Shown: piece by piece, positions 22,122 through 33,219 of the stretch | Layout of the letters: every line of letters starts with the position of its first letter | Position numbering within the stretch: the stretch's first letter is position 1 | Origin: Meandrina meandrites | Taxonomy: Eukaryota > Cnidaria > Anthozoa > Scleractinia > Meandrinidae | Direction of reading: 5' to 3' | NCBI GenBank assembly: GCA_963693305.1 | Contig: OY855904.1 | Span: 14,964,496 to 15,028,495 of the forward strand | DNA length: 64,000 nt | Notes under the pieces: generated by a model | The model's input: the letters and a program-made list of their open reading frames with translations, nothing else | Databases searched by the model: none | Told to the model about the DNA's origin: nothing | Translations under genes and position numbers: made by a program

Positions 22122-24400
22122 ACTTGCAATTGAAGGGGCCAGGGCAAGAACCACAGATTGAGTTTTTGGCTAAATTGAAAATTGTCAAAAACAACTCCAA
22201 AACTCGCATGTGGCTTTGTTTACATGTGTTAAACACTGTCCTGCATTTATTTTCGCTAGTTTGAGCTTGTTCGTGGAGAAAAAAAGAAGAGAAAATTACT
22301 ATTAGCGAATCATTGTTCCAGAACGAATCTAAATGTTTATGCTGGTTTCATTGTTCGGAGTAACAAAAGGTTTTTTGTTTCTCTTCCTGTTTTTGTAATT
22401 CAGTTGGGAGATCTGGTTGTGACGTAAGCTTTTCGCGCGCAAAGCCTCTTCAGATTTTAATCGGACAAGTCGAATGCTCACCTTCGCGCATGAAGTGCAC
22501 TTCTCTCCACTGATTCTCGCTTATTTGACATATATTTGCGCCCGTCTGGTGGTAGAAGGACATCATAAAGTCTGAATACCCGCAAGATCGCTAGCGAGCC
22601 TCAAAGAAGCGAGGTTCGTTTGTTCCATGATCAGGACTCTCATTCCAGACGGAAAGAGTTTAAATGCACTTCTCTTTCAAACCAAGTTCACCTTCGTTTG
22701 TTTGGGCTCATTTGCCATGATTTGGCGTGTTGAATGTTTGGAAATGAAGACTGGCTTTTAGACTCTATAATTTTCTGTTGAATTTTGAGCGTAGGACTGT
22801 CCGTGTCGAAGAAACTCAGGGATATCCCATAATAATCTTTAATGCATTGATCGTGATTATTGCGTTATTTTTGAGCGTGACTTGACAGTCGAGCGAAAGG
22901 CGCGGCGGCAAAGTCTTAATTCATTTCACGTGTGCGAAACGCGGCTTTCGCAATATAATGCCCAAAAAGAACAGAATAGGAGCTTACTGCAAGTCAAGCG
23001 GAATGAAAATCAACCGTTTAGATTTTGTGAGTGCACATCAAGGAATTCCATTGATTGCTTCATCGCTGTCTGTCGAGAGGAATGAAAGGACAAGACTGAA
23101 CCCGGGCTCGCATGTAAGTTTTTTGTTTGTTTAAGCTGACTTGTTCTTTTCCATCGGTTTTCCAGCCGGCTTAAATTCGATTCAGTGTATTCATAACATG
23201 CCTGTAGGAGAAACAGCCTATTCAGCTTAAAACTAACTTCTTTTGTGTTGTCTGAAAAAACCGTTTTATGAAACCAGACTTTTACTGCCATTTTCGAGCT
23301 ACCGCGAACGGCTAACTTTTTAGCGCGTTTTCTCACGATCTAGCAAAACATTCAAGTTTGTCTAGACAAACTGTCGCGTTTTGCAAGTGAACCAAAGATC
23401 AAGATCGCTGTCTCAGCATTTACCAGAAATATAAAGCCGCCATTTGCTGTCGACATTCATTGAAGAAACATAAAACGTCGACGCAAAAGTTTTCGAAACC
23501 TGTGTTTCATGACCAGAAACACACAGGCTGAGTTGCCAAAACTTGACATGTTTACGCTCCGAACGCGACGGTTTGTCTAGGCAAACTTGAATGCTTTACG
23601 CGTGCAAATTCGCGGAAAAAAGTTCGCCGTTCACGGTAGTTCGAAAATGGAAGTATCTTTTTTAGTGAAACGGACTGAATTTGCTTTGCTAACGGCAGTG
23701 TTATTCACAAAAAATAATCATTTCGCTCAGCGAAATTTACCGCTGAGAAATTTCGAATACGTTTTCTTCCGTAATGATTTTGTAATTCGTCGCGCAGACA
23801 AAGCATAAATGGCAAGCGCTTTGCTGATAGCATCACTAAATTTCAAAGCCTTTTGCAGCATCAGAGTAGCATCTAGGAAATGTCACATCTTGCTCTTTTT
23901 TTACTTTTCCAGAAAACAGTGCATGAGAAAGTTTTTTTCATATACCGTAGTAGTGTTTTCTTTTTTCACGGATTGCAAAACGTTCACTCTCTAGACACTA
24001 ATCCTTGACTTTATTTAGATACAGACTCATGCCATGCAATTCAAAAGAAGAGATTTCTTTATTTTTGCTAGGATAACCCTATGCTAACCCTAACCCTAAC
24101 CTAACCTAACCCTAACCTTACCCTAACCCCTAGGGTTAATGTTTGTAGAGTTAAAACAGTAATCGGTTCAACTTCGCTGATTTCATTGTTTCGCGGAACA
24201 AAAGGTTTCTTTCGTCAAAGTCCAGTTTTTGCATGCGTAATTTTTTGGAAACAAGGCAGACAACAGCGGGAAAAAATACAGGACAGTGTTCAACACACGT
24301 AAACAAACTCGCATGCGAAATTTGGAGTTGTTTTGACAATGTTCAATTTAGCCAAAAACTTAATCTGTGGGTCTTGCCCTCGCGCCTTCAATTGTTTCTG
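22122..24400. repeat. Large imperfect inverted repeat
   Basis: The left segment (22122-22250, with GGGCAAGAACCACAGATTGA, TTTGGCTAAATTGAA and CTCGCATG) is complementary to the right segment (about 24285-24400). Between them lie a second inverted pair (about 23277-23375 against 23563-23660, around AAACTTGAATG and TTTTCGA) and the telomere-like tract at 24073-24137. Probably a nested foldback element. Confidence 0.55.
24073..24137. repeat. Interstitial telomere-like repeat (TTAGGG/CCCTAA)
   Basis: About ten CCCTAA or CCTAA units run along the plus strand and end in CCCCTAGGGTTA, a short head-to-head junction. Animal telomeres, including cnidarian, are TTAGGG. Confidence 0.9.
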
Positions 24401-25281
24401 CATGTGGATTATATCAAACTGGCGGGTTGTTCTCTCCTACAGCTTTTTTAATTTGTAACAAACTGTTGATACTGTTCAGTTTGTTTAGTTGCTCTACAGC
24501 TCTCACCGTTTCAAAAACCGTGGAAGCCATGATAACACAGGCGTCTAGCACAAACAAATCTCTGCTCCGGTCTGTGGAGGGATTGCCCATTTCTTCATCG
24601 GTGCCGCAACCTCTTCACAGACTGCCCCTGATTCTCATTTGCTCGTGGTGGCTTAAATATCTTTGACGAGTACCTTGCTCTTCGTGTTGCGATACAGACC
24701 TCACCAATTCCTGATACAACTTGAAATCGTTTATCATTCTTGACGCAGAAATGAAATCGTAAAGTATGCTGCACTGTCACGGTTATGGTTTCCCAGATTT
24801 TAACTTGATGAAATATTATTGCGTTTGATAATTTTTGGTTAAGGTCTAGAATCCATCCAGCATAGTAACTTAATTGAAATCAAAGGCTTTGTTAAACCAA
24901 TAGCTCCATCGTCCCCTTTGACGATCATTGCCTTTAATTTTTGATAATTTGTTTGTTTCCTCACGTACAAAATAAAAGATCTAAATTTGCCATAGATCAC
25001 CAGAACTTTGTTGCTTAATGTTGGTTACACATACAGTTAATGATACATAAATCATACAAATCATTGTTTTCAACATGGGAATAGGGTAATTCTTCTATGT
25101 CACTTCGTGAATAGTACAAAGTTCTATTTTTACGGAAACAGCAAAGTATTTTTGGTTAACAAAATGATTGAGTTGCAATTTTGGGGGCGTTTAAGCCTCA
25201 TTTATCTTCATTGCTGCACGAAAATATTAATGTCATATTTGCTCTTCTTTTCTCCATTTGATATGAATAAGTAGAATTCTA
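24401..25281. other. Intron DNA of TRAF gene A
   Basis: No coding or repeat signal recognised beyond short open frames. Confidence 0.4.
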
Positions 25282-25689
25282 TTAGTATACTAATGCAATT
25301 GCTGCAATCTGATTGGCTGAACTATTGAACACTATCAGCCATTAGTGTGCAGTGGCTGAAGGTCGTCTACCGAATGGCGACATTTTCTCGTTTCTCAGAA
25401 GTTTCGGAGGAAGTTTAGAAACATTATTATATAATTCAATTCCTGCGAAGTTTAAAACATTAAAACTGATGGGCATGAGTTCAAATGAAGTTTCAAATGA
25501 AATTCAGTCCACGTGTGCGATTTTGCTAAAGCGTGAAGTTTAATACTAGTTCATATTGTAGAAAAATAATTAAATAATTATTTGAAGGAAAATGAGTTAC
25601 TCAATTTCTATGAGGTGATAGTTGATAAGGCCTTCGGCCTCATCAACTATCACCTCATAGAAATCTCGAGCTCATAATCTTATTGTTAA
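25282..25689 (+). mobile_element. Hairpin-ended element, copy 2 of a family
   Basis: Starts TTAGTATAC, has the shared CAATCTGATTGGCT block, a short open frame (25352-25543), a perfect 22-base hairpin arm pair at 25605-25626 and 25642-25663 with a GGCCTTCGGCCT apex, and ends CTCGAGCTCATAATCTTATTG TTAA. The same order occurs at 52527-52842 and, diverged, at 39609-40577. No terminal inverted repeats. Confidence 0.65.
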
Positions 25690-26389
25690 ATAGACGAAAT
25701 CACATGACTTGTATTGTTTGTAGATATTGTTACACAACTATCTATCAACATCAGTACAGCATCGCCGTTTGAAAGCTCAGTTAGTTATGTTACCATACTG
25801 TACATGAAATCATGAGACTTGCCTCGTGATCGAGACTGTTAGGTCTCAACGATAAACTGGGAAAGTGACTATATTTGATAATTCTCAACTGTTGAAGGAC
25901 TGTGGCTCGTAAAAATAAAAGTGGGTCCACATATGTGGACTTTCATTTGCTTTTGATAACAAATGAGTAGATGAGCCAATGTTAGACCTTTTTAAAGACG
26001 TTTGCTTCTCGTTTCCGGCTTGGCAATAGACCCCGGCGCTCTCGCACTTCGCGCTCTGTGAGCTCGACTTGTAGGCAAGTCTAAGTATTGGTCAAATATG
26101 AGTTGACAGTCACTTGAAACTCGAGATGATAAAAAAACTTATCAATCAACTTTTCTTATGATCATGAAAGAAAAACTACTTTTTCGTTTTGAGAACACAC
26201 CTTGCAATTTACCCTGAAGATCGCCTTAAACATTGAAATGAAGAAAATCTGGGACAAGACCCGACAGTATCTCTATATGATTATATGAAAAGGACGGGGA
26301 TGTTCGTCGGAGAATTTGATCTACTGATTCTACTCCTTTAAAGGATAACATTACAAACAATACAGCAAGGCTGATACTAGGTAAAAAGT
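25690..26389. other. Intron DNA of TRAF gene A
   Basis: A small palindrome GTCCACATATGTGGAC lies at about 25924-25939; a related hairpin is at 32419-32457. Nothing else recognised. Confidence 0.4.
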
Positions 26390-27436
26390 AGACTTTGTTT
26401 CTCGAAAACCCCGGAGACCTTTTGGGACCGAAAAGCCACTTTTAGTTATCTGTATTTTAAAAACAGAGAAGCGTATAGGCCTGAAACTTTGTTTGAAGAG
26501 AACTTCTGTTCATATTAAAAAATATCATCAGCGTCGTAACGAGGTATATGGGATCAGGGATCAAAGGCCTGTAAAGGGCTGGGATCAGGGATCACAGCCC
26601 GGGATCTGGGATCACAGCACGTGGGATCGGGATCAGCAGCGTTTTTCATGGAATCAGGGATCAGGCTGTCCTAGGTGATAATACAAATTATAAAGTGCAC
26701 TTTCACAGGGAATTTTACAGCTTTTTTGCTATTATGAAATTTTATGGTTTATTTCAAATAGTATTTGAAGACATTCGGATTCATGACCGGACAGTACTGG
26801 CTAGTCACGCAATCTTTGATAACTTAACAGGATTTGACAGCGTTGCAATCACGTTGCATGACGCTTAATCATTAACATGTCATATGATCACGTTGGCCTA
26901 TTACGTGTTGGTCTGTTAGAGCCTGGTGTACGCGATAGAGCAGTGGATAGAGAGATCACATAAATTTGGTTGATTTTCAATGGGAAAACAAAAAGAAGAA
27001 GAACGATCGCTTTCAATGACGGTAAAGTGATTTTAGTTTTGATTTACAGCTTTTCGTGCTTGTTAAAATCTGCAAGATATTCCATTTTTGGCCAAATTTA
27101 ATGTTATGAACTATCAACTTTCCAGATCACGTTCAATTCCTCGACACTCAGAGTTTTAAAGACACTCATCGAACAGATAAGTACAAATCTTGGACGTGTT
27201 TTAGCAATGACTTCGTATTTTGTGACCACATTAAGATACGAGTTCACACGAAATCGTTTGTAACAATAGTGTGGTGTCCGCAAGGCGAGAGTTGACTGTA
27301 GATGGTGAGACATAGTTTGAATTATTTCAGGACCTTTCAGTTATTTGGTGGCGTAAAGAGGGAAGGGGAGTGGGTCCCAATAACGAATCACGCGCCTATT
27401 TTCCTTCAAGTCACCAATCACGCGTAATTCATTAGG

Positions 27437-28347
27437 ACTTCAACACGGTCAAAGTGTGTACTTCATTATGTATTCAGTTTTCAGTTCACACATGCGCAAC
27501 ATAGTGATAGAATTACCCAAGGGACACTTGGTACTACTTAGTATCCTAGCAACTAAATGCAGGTTCGAAAAAACAAGTGATCACTAAAAACCTGTTTTGA
27601 CTCTGATAAGATTGATCTTGCCGCTTCGCTGCTCACACGAAAATGTAATGCTAGAAGACAAATTGCCTCGCTGTGTAGACTCTGTGAACTCTCAGAGAAC
27701 TCATGGTCTCGCAAAACACCAAAAAATTTAACCGTTTTGAAAGTAGGCTTATCGCTTCAATAAAAATTTATGGACAATGAAAAACTTCATAAGTTGCCGA
27801 CCGGCTGATGCTAAAGCTATTGTGCAGTCATGAAAAGGCACGCATTTAAAGTTTGTTTGTTAACTTGGTGAAGGTTTATTACGATCAAACGAAAGTTTCA
27901 CTGAAGATGGAGGAATCATGGACCATTTGAAGACTCTCTTCGAATGGTCCAGGTTAGATTTTCAACTTCTTTCATTTCGGACGTTTTCGCAGTAAACCGC
28001 AAAAACATAGGGTTTTTAACTTCTTTCAACCGCTTGTTTATTCTTGCGGTGCAAGAACTTCTTGCGCAGATTCTTATACGTGCCATAAAATAGTTTCCGT
28101 CAATTCTTTGAAGTTGAAACATGTATGCACTTTCAATGTAGCATCGGAACCTTAGTGCTGGAAATATCTTCAATGGTTGGAACGCAAAAACCGGTTTTAA
28201 AATTAGTACCCATTTGAGATTCCCAATGGGACGTTACATAAAAAAGCGTTGAGCATTACTAACTAAAAAAGATACAAGACTCATAAATATACACGAACCC
28301 GAGTTGAGTCGGGTTCGCTGAATTACACACTTTGACCGTGTTGAAGT
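27437..28347. mobile_element. TIR element with 24-bp inverted ends
   Basis: ACTTCAACACGGTCAAAGTG (27437) and its inverse ending 28347 agree over 24 bases. Segments near the right end recur inverted at 17237-17350. No transposase frame recognised and no clear target duplication. Confidence 0.65.
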
Positions 28348-28860
28348 TGTCATGGGTGATATTTAGACCATTTAACGAAAGTGGGCTTTAACTGATTAGG
28401 AAATTCGCGTGGCATTTTAAAGCAATAGCCTGGTCAGTGCCTTAGTAGCAAGACTTGTCCATTTTGGTTTTATTACCGTTAATTCATTAGCCTGCGAATA
28501 CAGCCGCCTCTCATCGCTCCCGGCCGGTTTTCGCGGCTATTAATTCATTTACGAGTAATTATTTTAGCTGGAACTACGATTAACGGTCCTCAAAATAAGC
28601 AGATCCCGCATCATACTGGACTGACAATATTCATGGATCACGACCAGATTTTAGTTGATTTTTCGCGTCTCACGCGTATCGTTTTTGTTCAAATTGCGCG
28701 CCACGGGTAACCCCTTTACCACCCTGATTCCTACCGAGAATTGAGGAAATTTGCTGACACTCAAAGCGACTTGAAGTGACCATTTCAGTCGAAGTGCGAG
28801 TAGATGAAGCGTCGGTCCCTCTCTTCTTTGCCATATTTTCAGAAGCCCTCCGTAAAGGTA

Positions 28861-29568
28861 ACATCTCATTCCAACAAAAGCCAAATTACAGCTCTATAAA
28901 GCAGCTATCCTACCTCACTTAATAGTTTGTCATCTAGTCTGGCATTTCTGTCGTGCAAGTGACACACGCAGATTGGAGAGAATACAAGAAAGAGGATTAA
29001 GAGCAGTTTTTAAAGATGATCGATCAAGCTATGAAGTTTTATTAAAGAGGGCAGGGCTACCTACTTTAAAAAACAGGCGATTACAAGATATATGCATACT
29101 GATGTATAAGGTTAAAAATAGGCTTAGTCCTAATCCGATCTGTGAGCTATTTAAGCCCCATCAGTCGTCCTACAGGCTGAGGCAATCAGACTTTTCACTG
29201 CCCCGCTTCGCTACAGTAACGTGTGGGAAGCATTCCATCAGATACCTGGGGCCAAAGCTCTGGAGTCACCTGACGACCGATGAAAGAAACTGTCAGTCTC
29301 TTAATACATTTAAGAAAACAATTCGGAAACGCGACTTCAGCAACTTTCTAAACAATGAACGCTGCAACTGCCACCTCTGTGAATTTTAATAATCATGTAT
29401 ATAGTAATTTTTATCACATAAATTTTTATCATGTAAATAGCTCCCTTTTTTAAACTTATATTAATTATTGTAATAGCTGTAATTATGTTTTAGTTTTTTT
29501 AGGTAGGTGTCCACAATTAGTAGATGGGACTTTTCCCCTCAGCTAAACATTTTTGACACGGAAATAAA

Positions 29569-29569
<1 letters not shown>
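28861..29569 (+). pseudogene. LINE 3' fragment: C-terminal end of non-LTR reverse transcriptase plus 3' UTR
   Basis: A frame from 28861 to 29389 reads TKAKLQLYKAAILPHL ... ERIQERGLRAVF ... LPTLKNRRLQDICILMYKVK ... RYLGPKLW ... CHLCEF and stop. This is the familiar C-terminal end of cnidarian CR1/L2/Jockey-like LINE polymerases. It is 5'-truncated, as is usual after incomplete target-primed reverse transcription. The 3' UTR contains GTGTCCACAATTAGTA and ends AAATAAAG before a TTA microsatellite. The fragment cannot encode a working polymerase. Confidence 0.85.

Positions 29570-29656
<87 letters not shown>
29570..29656. repeat. (TTA)n microsatellite tail of the LINE
   Basis: Twenty-nine uninterrupted TTA units directly after AAATAAAG. 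Confidence 0.97.
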
Positions 29657-29657
<1 letters not shown>

Positions 29658-29689
29658 GTGTTTTATCAAGAGACTCATTCTTTCCTTTG

Positions 29690-30345
29690 GGAGTATCAAT
29701 AAGGGAAGATCAACTTCAACAGAAAATACAACTGAAATTCACCAATTTACAATTAAACTGTGCACCCACCAACCACCCATTTTGGTGTCTATGCATGGAT
29801 GTTACTACTTTTTATACCATCAGAACACAAGAGGAGGGTATCACAACAGTATTCAGGGCATACGAGCACTTCTACAATAACAACCCTCCCATTTTATCCC
29901 ATTATCTCAAATAAATGCTCAGACTATTTTTAAAGGAAGAAAACTTGTTTCAATTCACTATGGGGGAAATTATCCCTAAATCCAGGAAACAGCCATGGGA
30001 ATGAAGAAGGCATTACTTTACTATTATCGAAACAAGAATGTCGAGCCAAAGCAAAATAGTCAACAATACGGAAACGTTTTATCGATGATGTTTTCGGCCT
30101 ATGGGACGTTGACTGACAAACAAGGCAACAATTTCCAACCAACAATGAGATTTACAGCTGAAATCTCAGCGAAGGAAATTTCATTCCTAGACACAGTTGG
30201 ATATAAAAGAAAACGATTCCAAAATGAAGCTTTCCTTGACATTGCAGAAAACTCTCAACAAACTGACTGAAGCATTTCAGTACGTATACATTATCCCTCT
30301 TGTCACCCCTTGGTGTCAAACGAGGTTTAATTAGCCAAAGGCGAA
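29690..30345 (+). pseudogene. Penelope-like element reverse-transcriptase relic
   Basis: Pieces of a Penelope-type RT appear in order but in different frames: DVTTFYTIRTQEEGI with FYNNNPPILSHYLK (about 29800-29914), LFLKEENLFQF (about 29925), then PTMRFTAEISAKEISFLDT and LDIAENSQQTD (about 30138-30270), then PLGVKRGLI near 30310. The central catalytic part, including the YxDD box, is deleted. Related intact elements are common in corals; this one is a dead fragment. Confidence 0.75.
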
Positions 30346-30975
30346 GGTATCAGGCTACTCCCCACAGTGTAGCTCAAGAATATGAAATGGCTGCGGTTAT
30401 TTTGGTCTATTCTGCATTGCGCATTATAAGCGACAAACATGAAGATCGTAGATCTTTGTATTCCTAACTAAAATTTCATGAATCAGGCAGTATCACACCC
30501 GTTTGTTTCGATTGTTTGTGCGGTAAGAACTATTTAAAATTAGGGCAGATCAAGAATATAAAAACTGAACAGGAGAAGTCGTAGCCAGGATGATCGGGTT
30601 GCTGATTCAGCAAGAAGCGCAATGTATTTTTTTTTATATAAAAGAAAAGGTCAACAGCTCGATCGTGCGTTGGCGCGAATGTTGTCAATAGTGATTACGA
30701 CGAGATCGACATCGAGGCAAAATTATAAAGAGGGAATCTTCTGGGATCGAAAATTTTTTGCGGGATCAGGGATCAAAATTTCCATCTCCTTTGGGATCAG
30801 GGATCCAAATTTTGGGTAAAAAAAATGGGATCAGTTATGAAAAAATATACCTCGTTACGACCCTGATATCATAGATTAGACACCTCTGTAATCATAAGGT
30901 TTAAGATTTTGCTATGGCTTTCCGGGTGCAAAAACTTTTCAGGACCTTCGAGAAACAGACCCCAGAATTGATATA

Positions 30976-32718
30976 GCACGGCTGCAACCATGGACAGCTG
31001 TCGTGTTAGTGTCTCTCTAAGTCTACTTTTTCACGTAGTATTAGCCTACTGTATTATTTGTAATGTTATTTTATTTTTTTGGCTGATAGAATCTTTTGTA
31101 TATCCCACGTTAGCAGCATTATCGTTGTCGATCCCTTGCTGTTTTGAGTTTTACTTTTCCCGTAAAGGATGGCAATCTGGGCATAGCTCAACTTTTTCTT
31201 TAGCCCCCAAGCTAGAGATACCATTTAAAAACAGAGACAATTCAAATAAGAGCTACAGTCACTTTAAATGGATAAAAACATTGGCAACATGTCCTTAAAA
31301 CCAAAGGAACATGTCTGTTGTGACCATTCATATGACAATCTCTTGGGGGGGGGGGGGGGGGGGGTTACTAGAAATAAACAAATAAGATCTTTAAATTGAA
31401 ATTAGAACAATAAAATTAGTTATTAAGAACAAAAACAAAATCTTACCACTAGAAATCGGGGATACTAATTTCAGTCCATTCATAAATAAATATTTTGCGG
31501 AGTATATGGACTGTCTTTGTTTGCGTGACATTTCATCTGAACGCTTGTGTAAACAACAGCTGAACTCATTAATTAACTCATTTTCTTTGAATGTGTTGTT
31601 TTTATATATAAATTTTCCGTAATGGCTTTTATCGCCTTTCAACAAGATTTCACTAATAATTTCTTGATACAAGAAAGCAGATGAATACTTTTTTTCAATC
31701 TAAAATTATCATCGTTCTTGAATTACTTTTCGAGTGGAGTCGGCGATTTTCGAACGACACGTTTTATAATTATCAGTAATTTAGTTTACCGCACGGTTTC
31801 AATGCCTACATTTTTCGGTTCAAAATAAGTTTTATGCGATTCACACTTACTTTTTACCAGCAGTTTTGAATTTGACATCAGTCACATTGCGTTATTCAAA
31901 TTAAACTTGGGAAAAATCCAAGACAATAATGAATGCGGGAAAGCCCCGCGAAAACAACTTGATTACTGAACTTGTTTTGTTTTGACTCGTTGTGTATCCA
32001 TTCTTCCATTCTAAAGATTCTGTGTGGCAAAGCTGAAACAAAACAACAAATATCCAGATATTTGCTAAATAGTACTAATCAACTATTTTCAATTGTATGC
32101 GAATCAAACGAATACAGCAACTGAGGTCCAGTCGAACACAAATAGCGCGCGAAAAGTGTGAAAAATAGCGTTACCTTTGCCCGCAGTTCAGTCGAACGCC
32201 ATGCAAATATAGAGATTAATGAAAGTCAAGTATTTAGAATGCGTGATGCTTTCTTTGTGGCGTCTCGTGGGCAGTTCATTTCCCGGGTTTACGTCCAACG
32301 TAACAATAACTCCCTCCAAAACTTCGGATTTTCCGAACACCCTCGAAAGCTTCCGAAAGCGCTGACACGAGTTATCACGGAAATTGACGTCCCAATCGGG
32401 AAAACTGCACGATCGCAATATGTGGATTTTCACACTTCGTGTGAAAGTCCACATAAAAACTGTGGCCGCTGAACGCGAAAAAAATATCCAGTCTCGTTTC
32501 CATGCTAAAGATCCAGTGAGCCACTTTAAATGTGTAATAACTACAATTATGGGATATATCCCAGACTGTGGATCCATAGCTAATATCATTCGGTAGGTAT
32601 TTTCCTATCTTTGTGGCAAATTTGGTGATTTTACCATAAATCCCACAATTCGGCCATATTTTTGCACCAATCTGCTGGACTATTAGCTATCTCGAAGCTA
32701 AGTGCATGATCACTATAA
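30976..32718. other. Intron DNA of TRAF gene A
   Basis: Contains a 20-base poly-G run at 31345-31364 and a hairpin at 32419-32457 (TATGTGGATTTTCACAC, TTC, GTGTGAAAGTCCACATA). Short open frames lack family or splice support. Confidence 0.45.
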
Positions 32719-33063
32719 ACAACATTTACATTTACATTTACCCAGCTAAATTATATAAAAAGGTAAAGTCTGCATATGAGCTTAGTGGCCCATCAGGCCG
32801 GAGCTTATCCCGGTTTACGTAGCATGAAGTGACTAGGAGTATTTCTACTCTCCCCTGGATGGGATGCTAGTCCATCGCAGGGTTATCCCCAGCAGTAAAT
32901 TCGCCGGTACCCATTTATACACCTGGGTGGAGAGAGGCACTATGAGAGTAAAGTGTCTTGCCCAAGAACACAACGCAGTGCCCTGGCCAGGGCTCGAACC
33001 CGGACCGCCCGATCTGGAGTCCAGCGCACTAACCGCACTGACCATTAGGCCACCGTGCCTCCC
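32719..33063 (-). repeat. tRNA-derived SINE, family 1, near full length
   Basis: On the minus strand the 5' end GGGAGGCACGGTGGCCTAAT has an A-box-like part and the box B word GGTTCGAGCCC, followed by a body with TTGGGCAAGACACTTTACTC and a tail of AAATGT units (plus-strand 32719-32742). The tRNA-like head does not fold as a plain tRNA gene. A headless copy lies at 38407-38603. Confidence 0.85.
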
Positions 33064-33219
33064 AATAGGAATCTAAAATCCATTCAGAATTAGATTTAAT
33101 AGTTAAATTGAAAATGAACCAAATGCTCTTTTTCCGCAAAATATACATATTCTCCTCATCCATACAATGTAAGAAAACCTGCCCAACTAACTATATCAAT
33201 TTTCTATTCTTATATACAG

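Larger units (their letters stand above)
26390..30975. mobile_element. 4.6-kb inverted-repeat element with nested insertions
   Basis: ATATCATCAGCGTCGTAACG plus AGGTATAT at 26521-26549 matches inverted 30844-30872, and weaker complementarity extends out to about 26390 and 30975 (TTTCTCGAA and GACC blocks). GGGATCAGGGATCA words cluster just inside each end (26549-26664; 30741-30833). Between the ends lie a TIR element (27437-28347), a LINE 3' fragment and a Penelope relic, probably later insertions. Confidence 0.6.

Noticed and set aside
28651..28884. Minus-strand frames left of the LINE
   Set aside because: Two overlapping frames without homology at the truncation point of the LINE.
29507..29914. 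135-codon plus-strand frame with a long leucine run
   Set aside because: The run is the TTA microsatellite; the frame only bridges the LINE tail and a Penelope fragment.
30990..31298. Hydrophobic 102-codon frame that could suggest a membrane protein
   Set aside because: AT-rich chance frame in an intron; no start context, splice sites or family.
32188..32589. 133-codon minus-strand frame
   Set aside because: Covers a hairpin and overlaps plus-strand frames; no recognisable domain.
32980..33063. tRNA gene on the minus strand
   Set aside because: A and B box words are the head of a SINE; the acceptor stem and anticodon arm do not form a normal cloverleaf.
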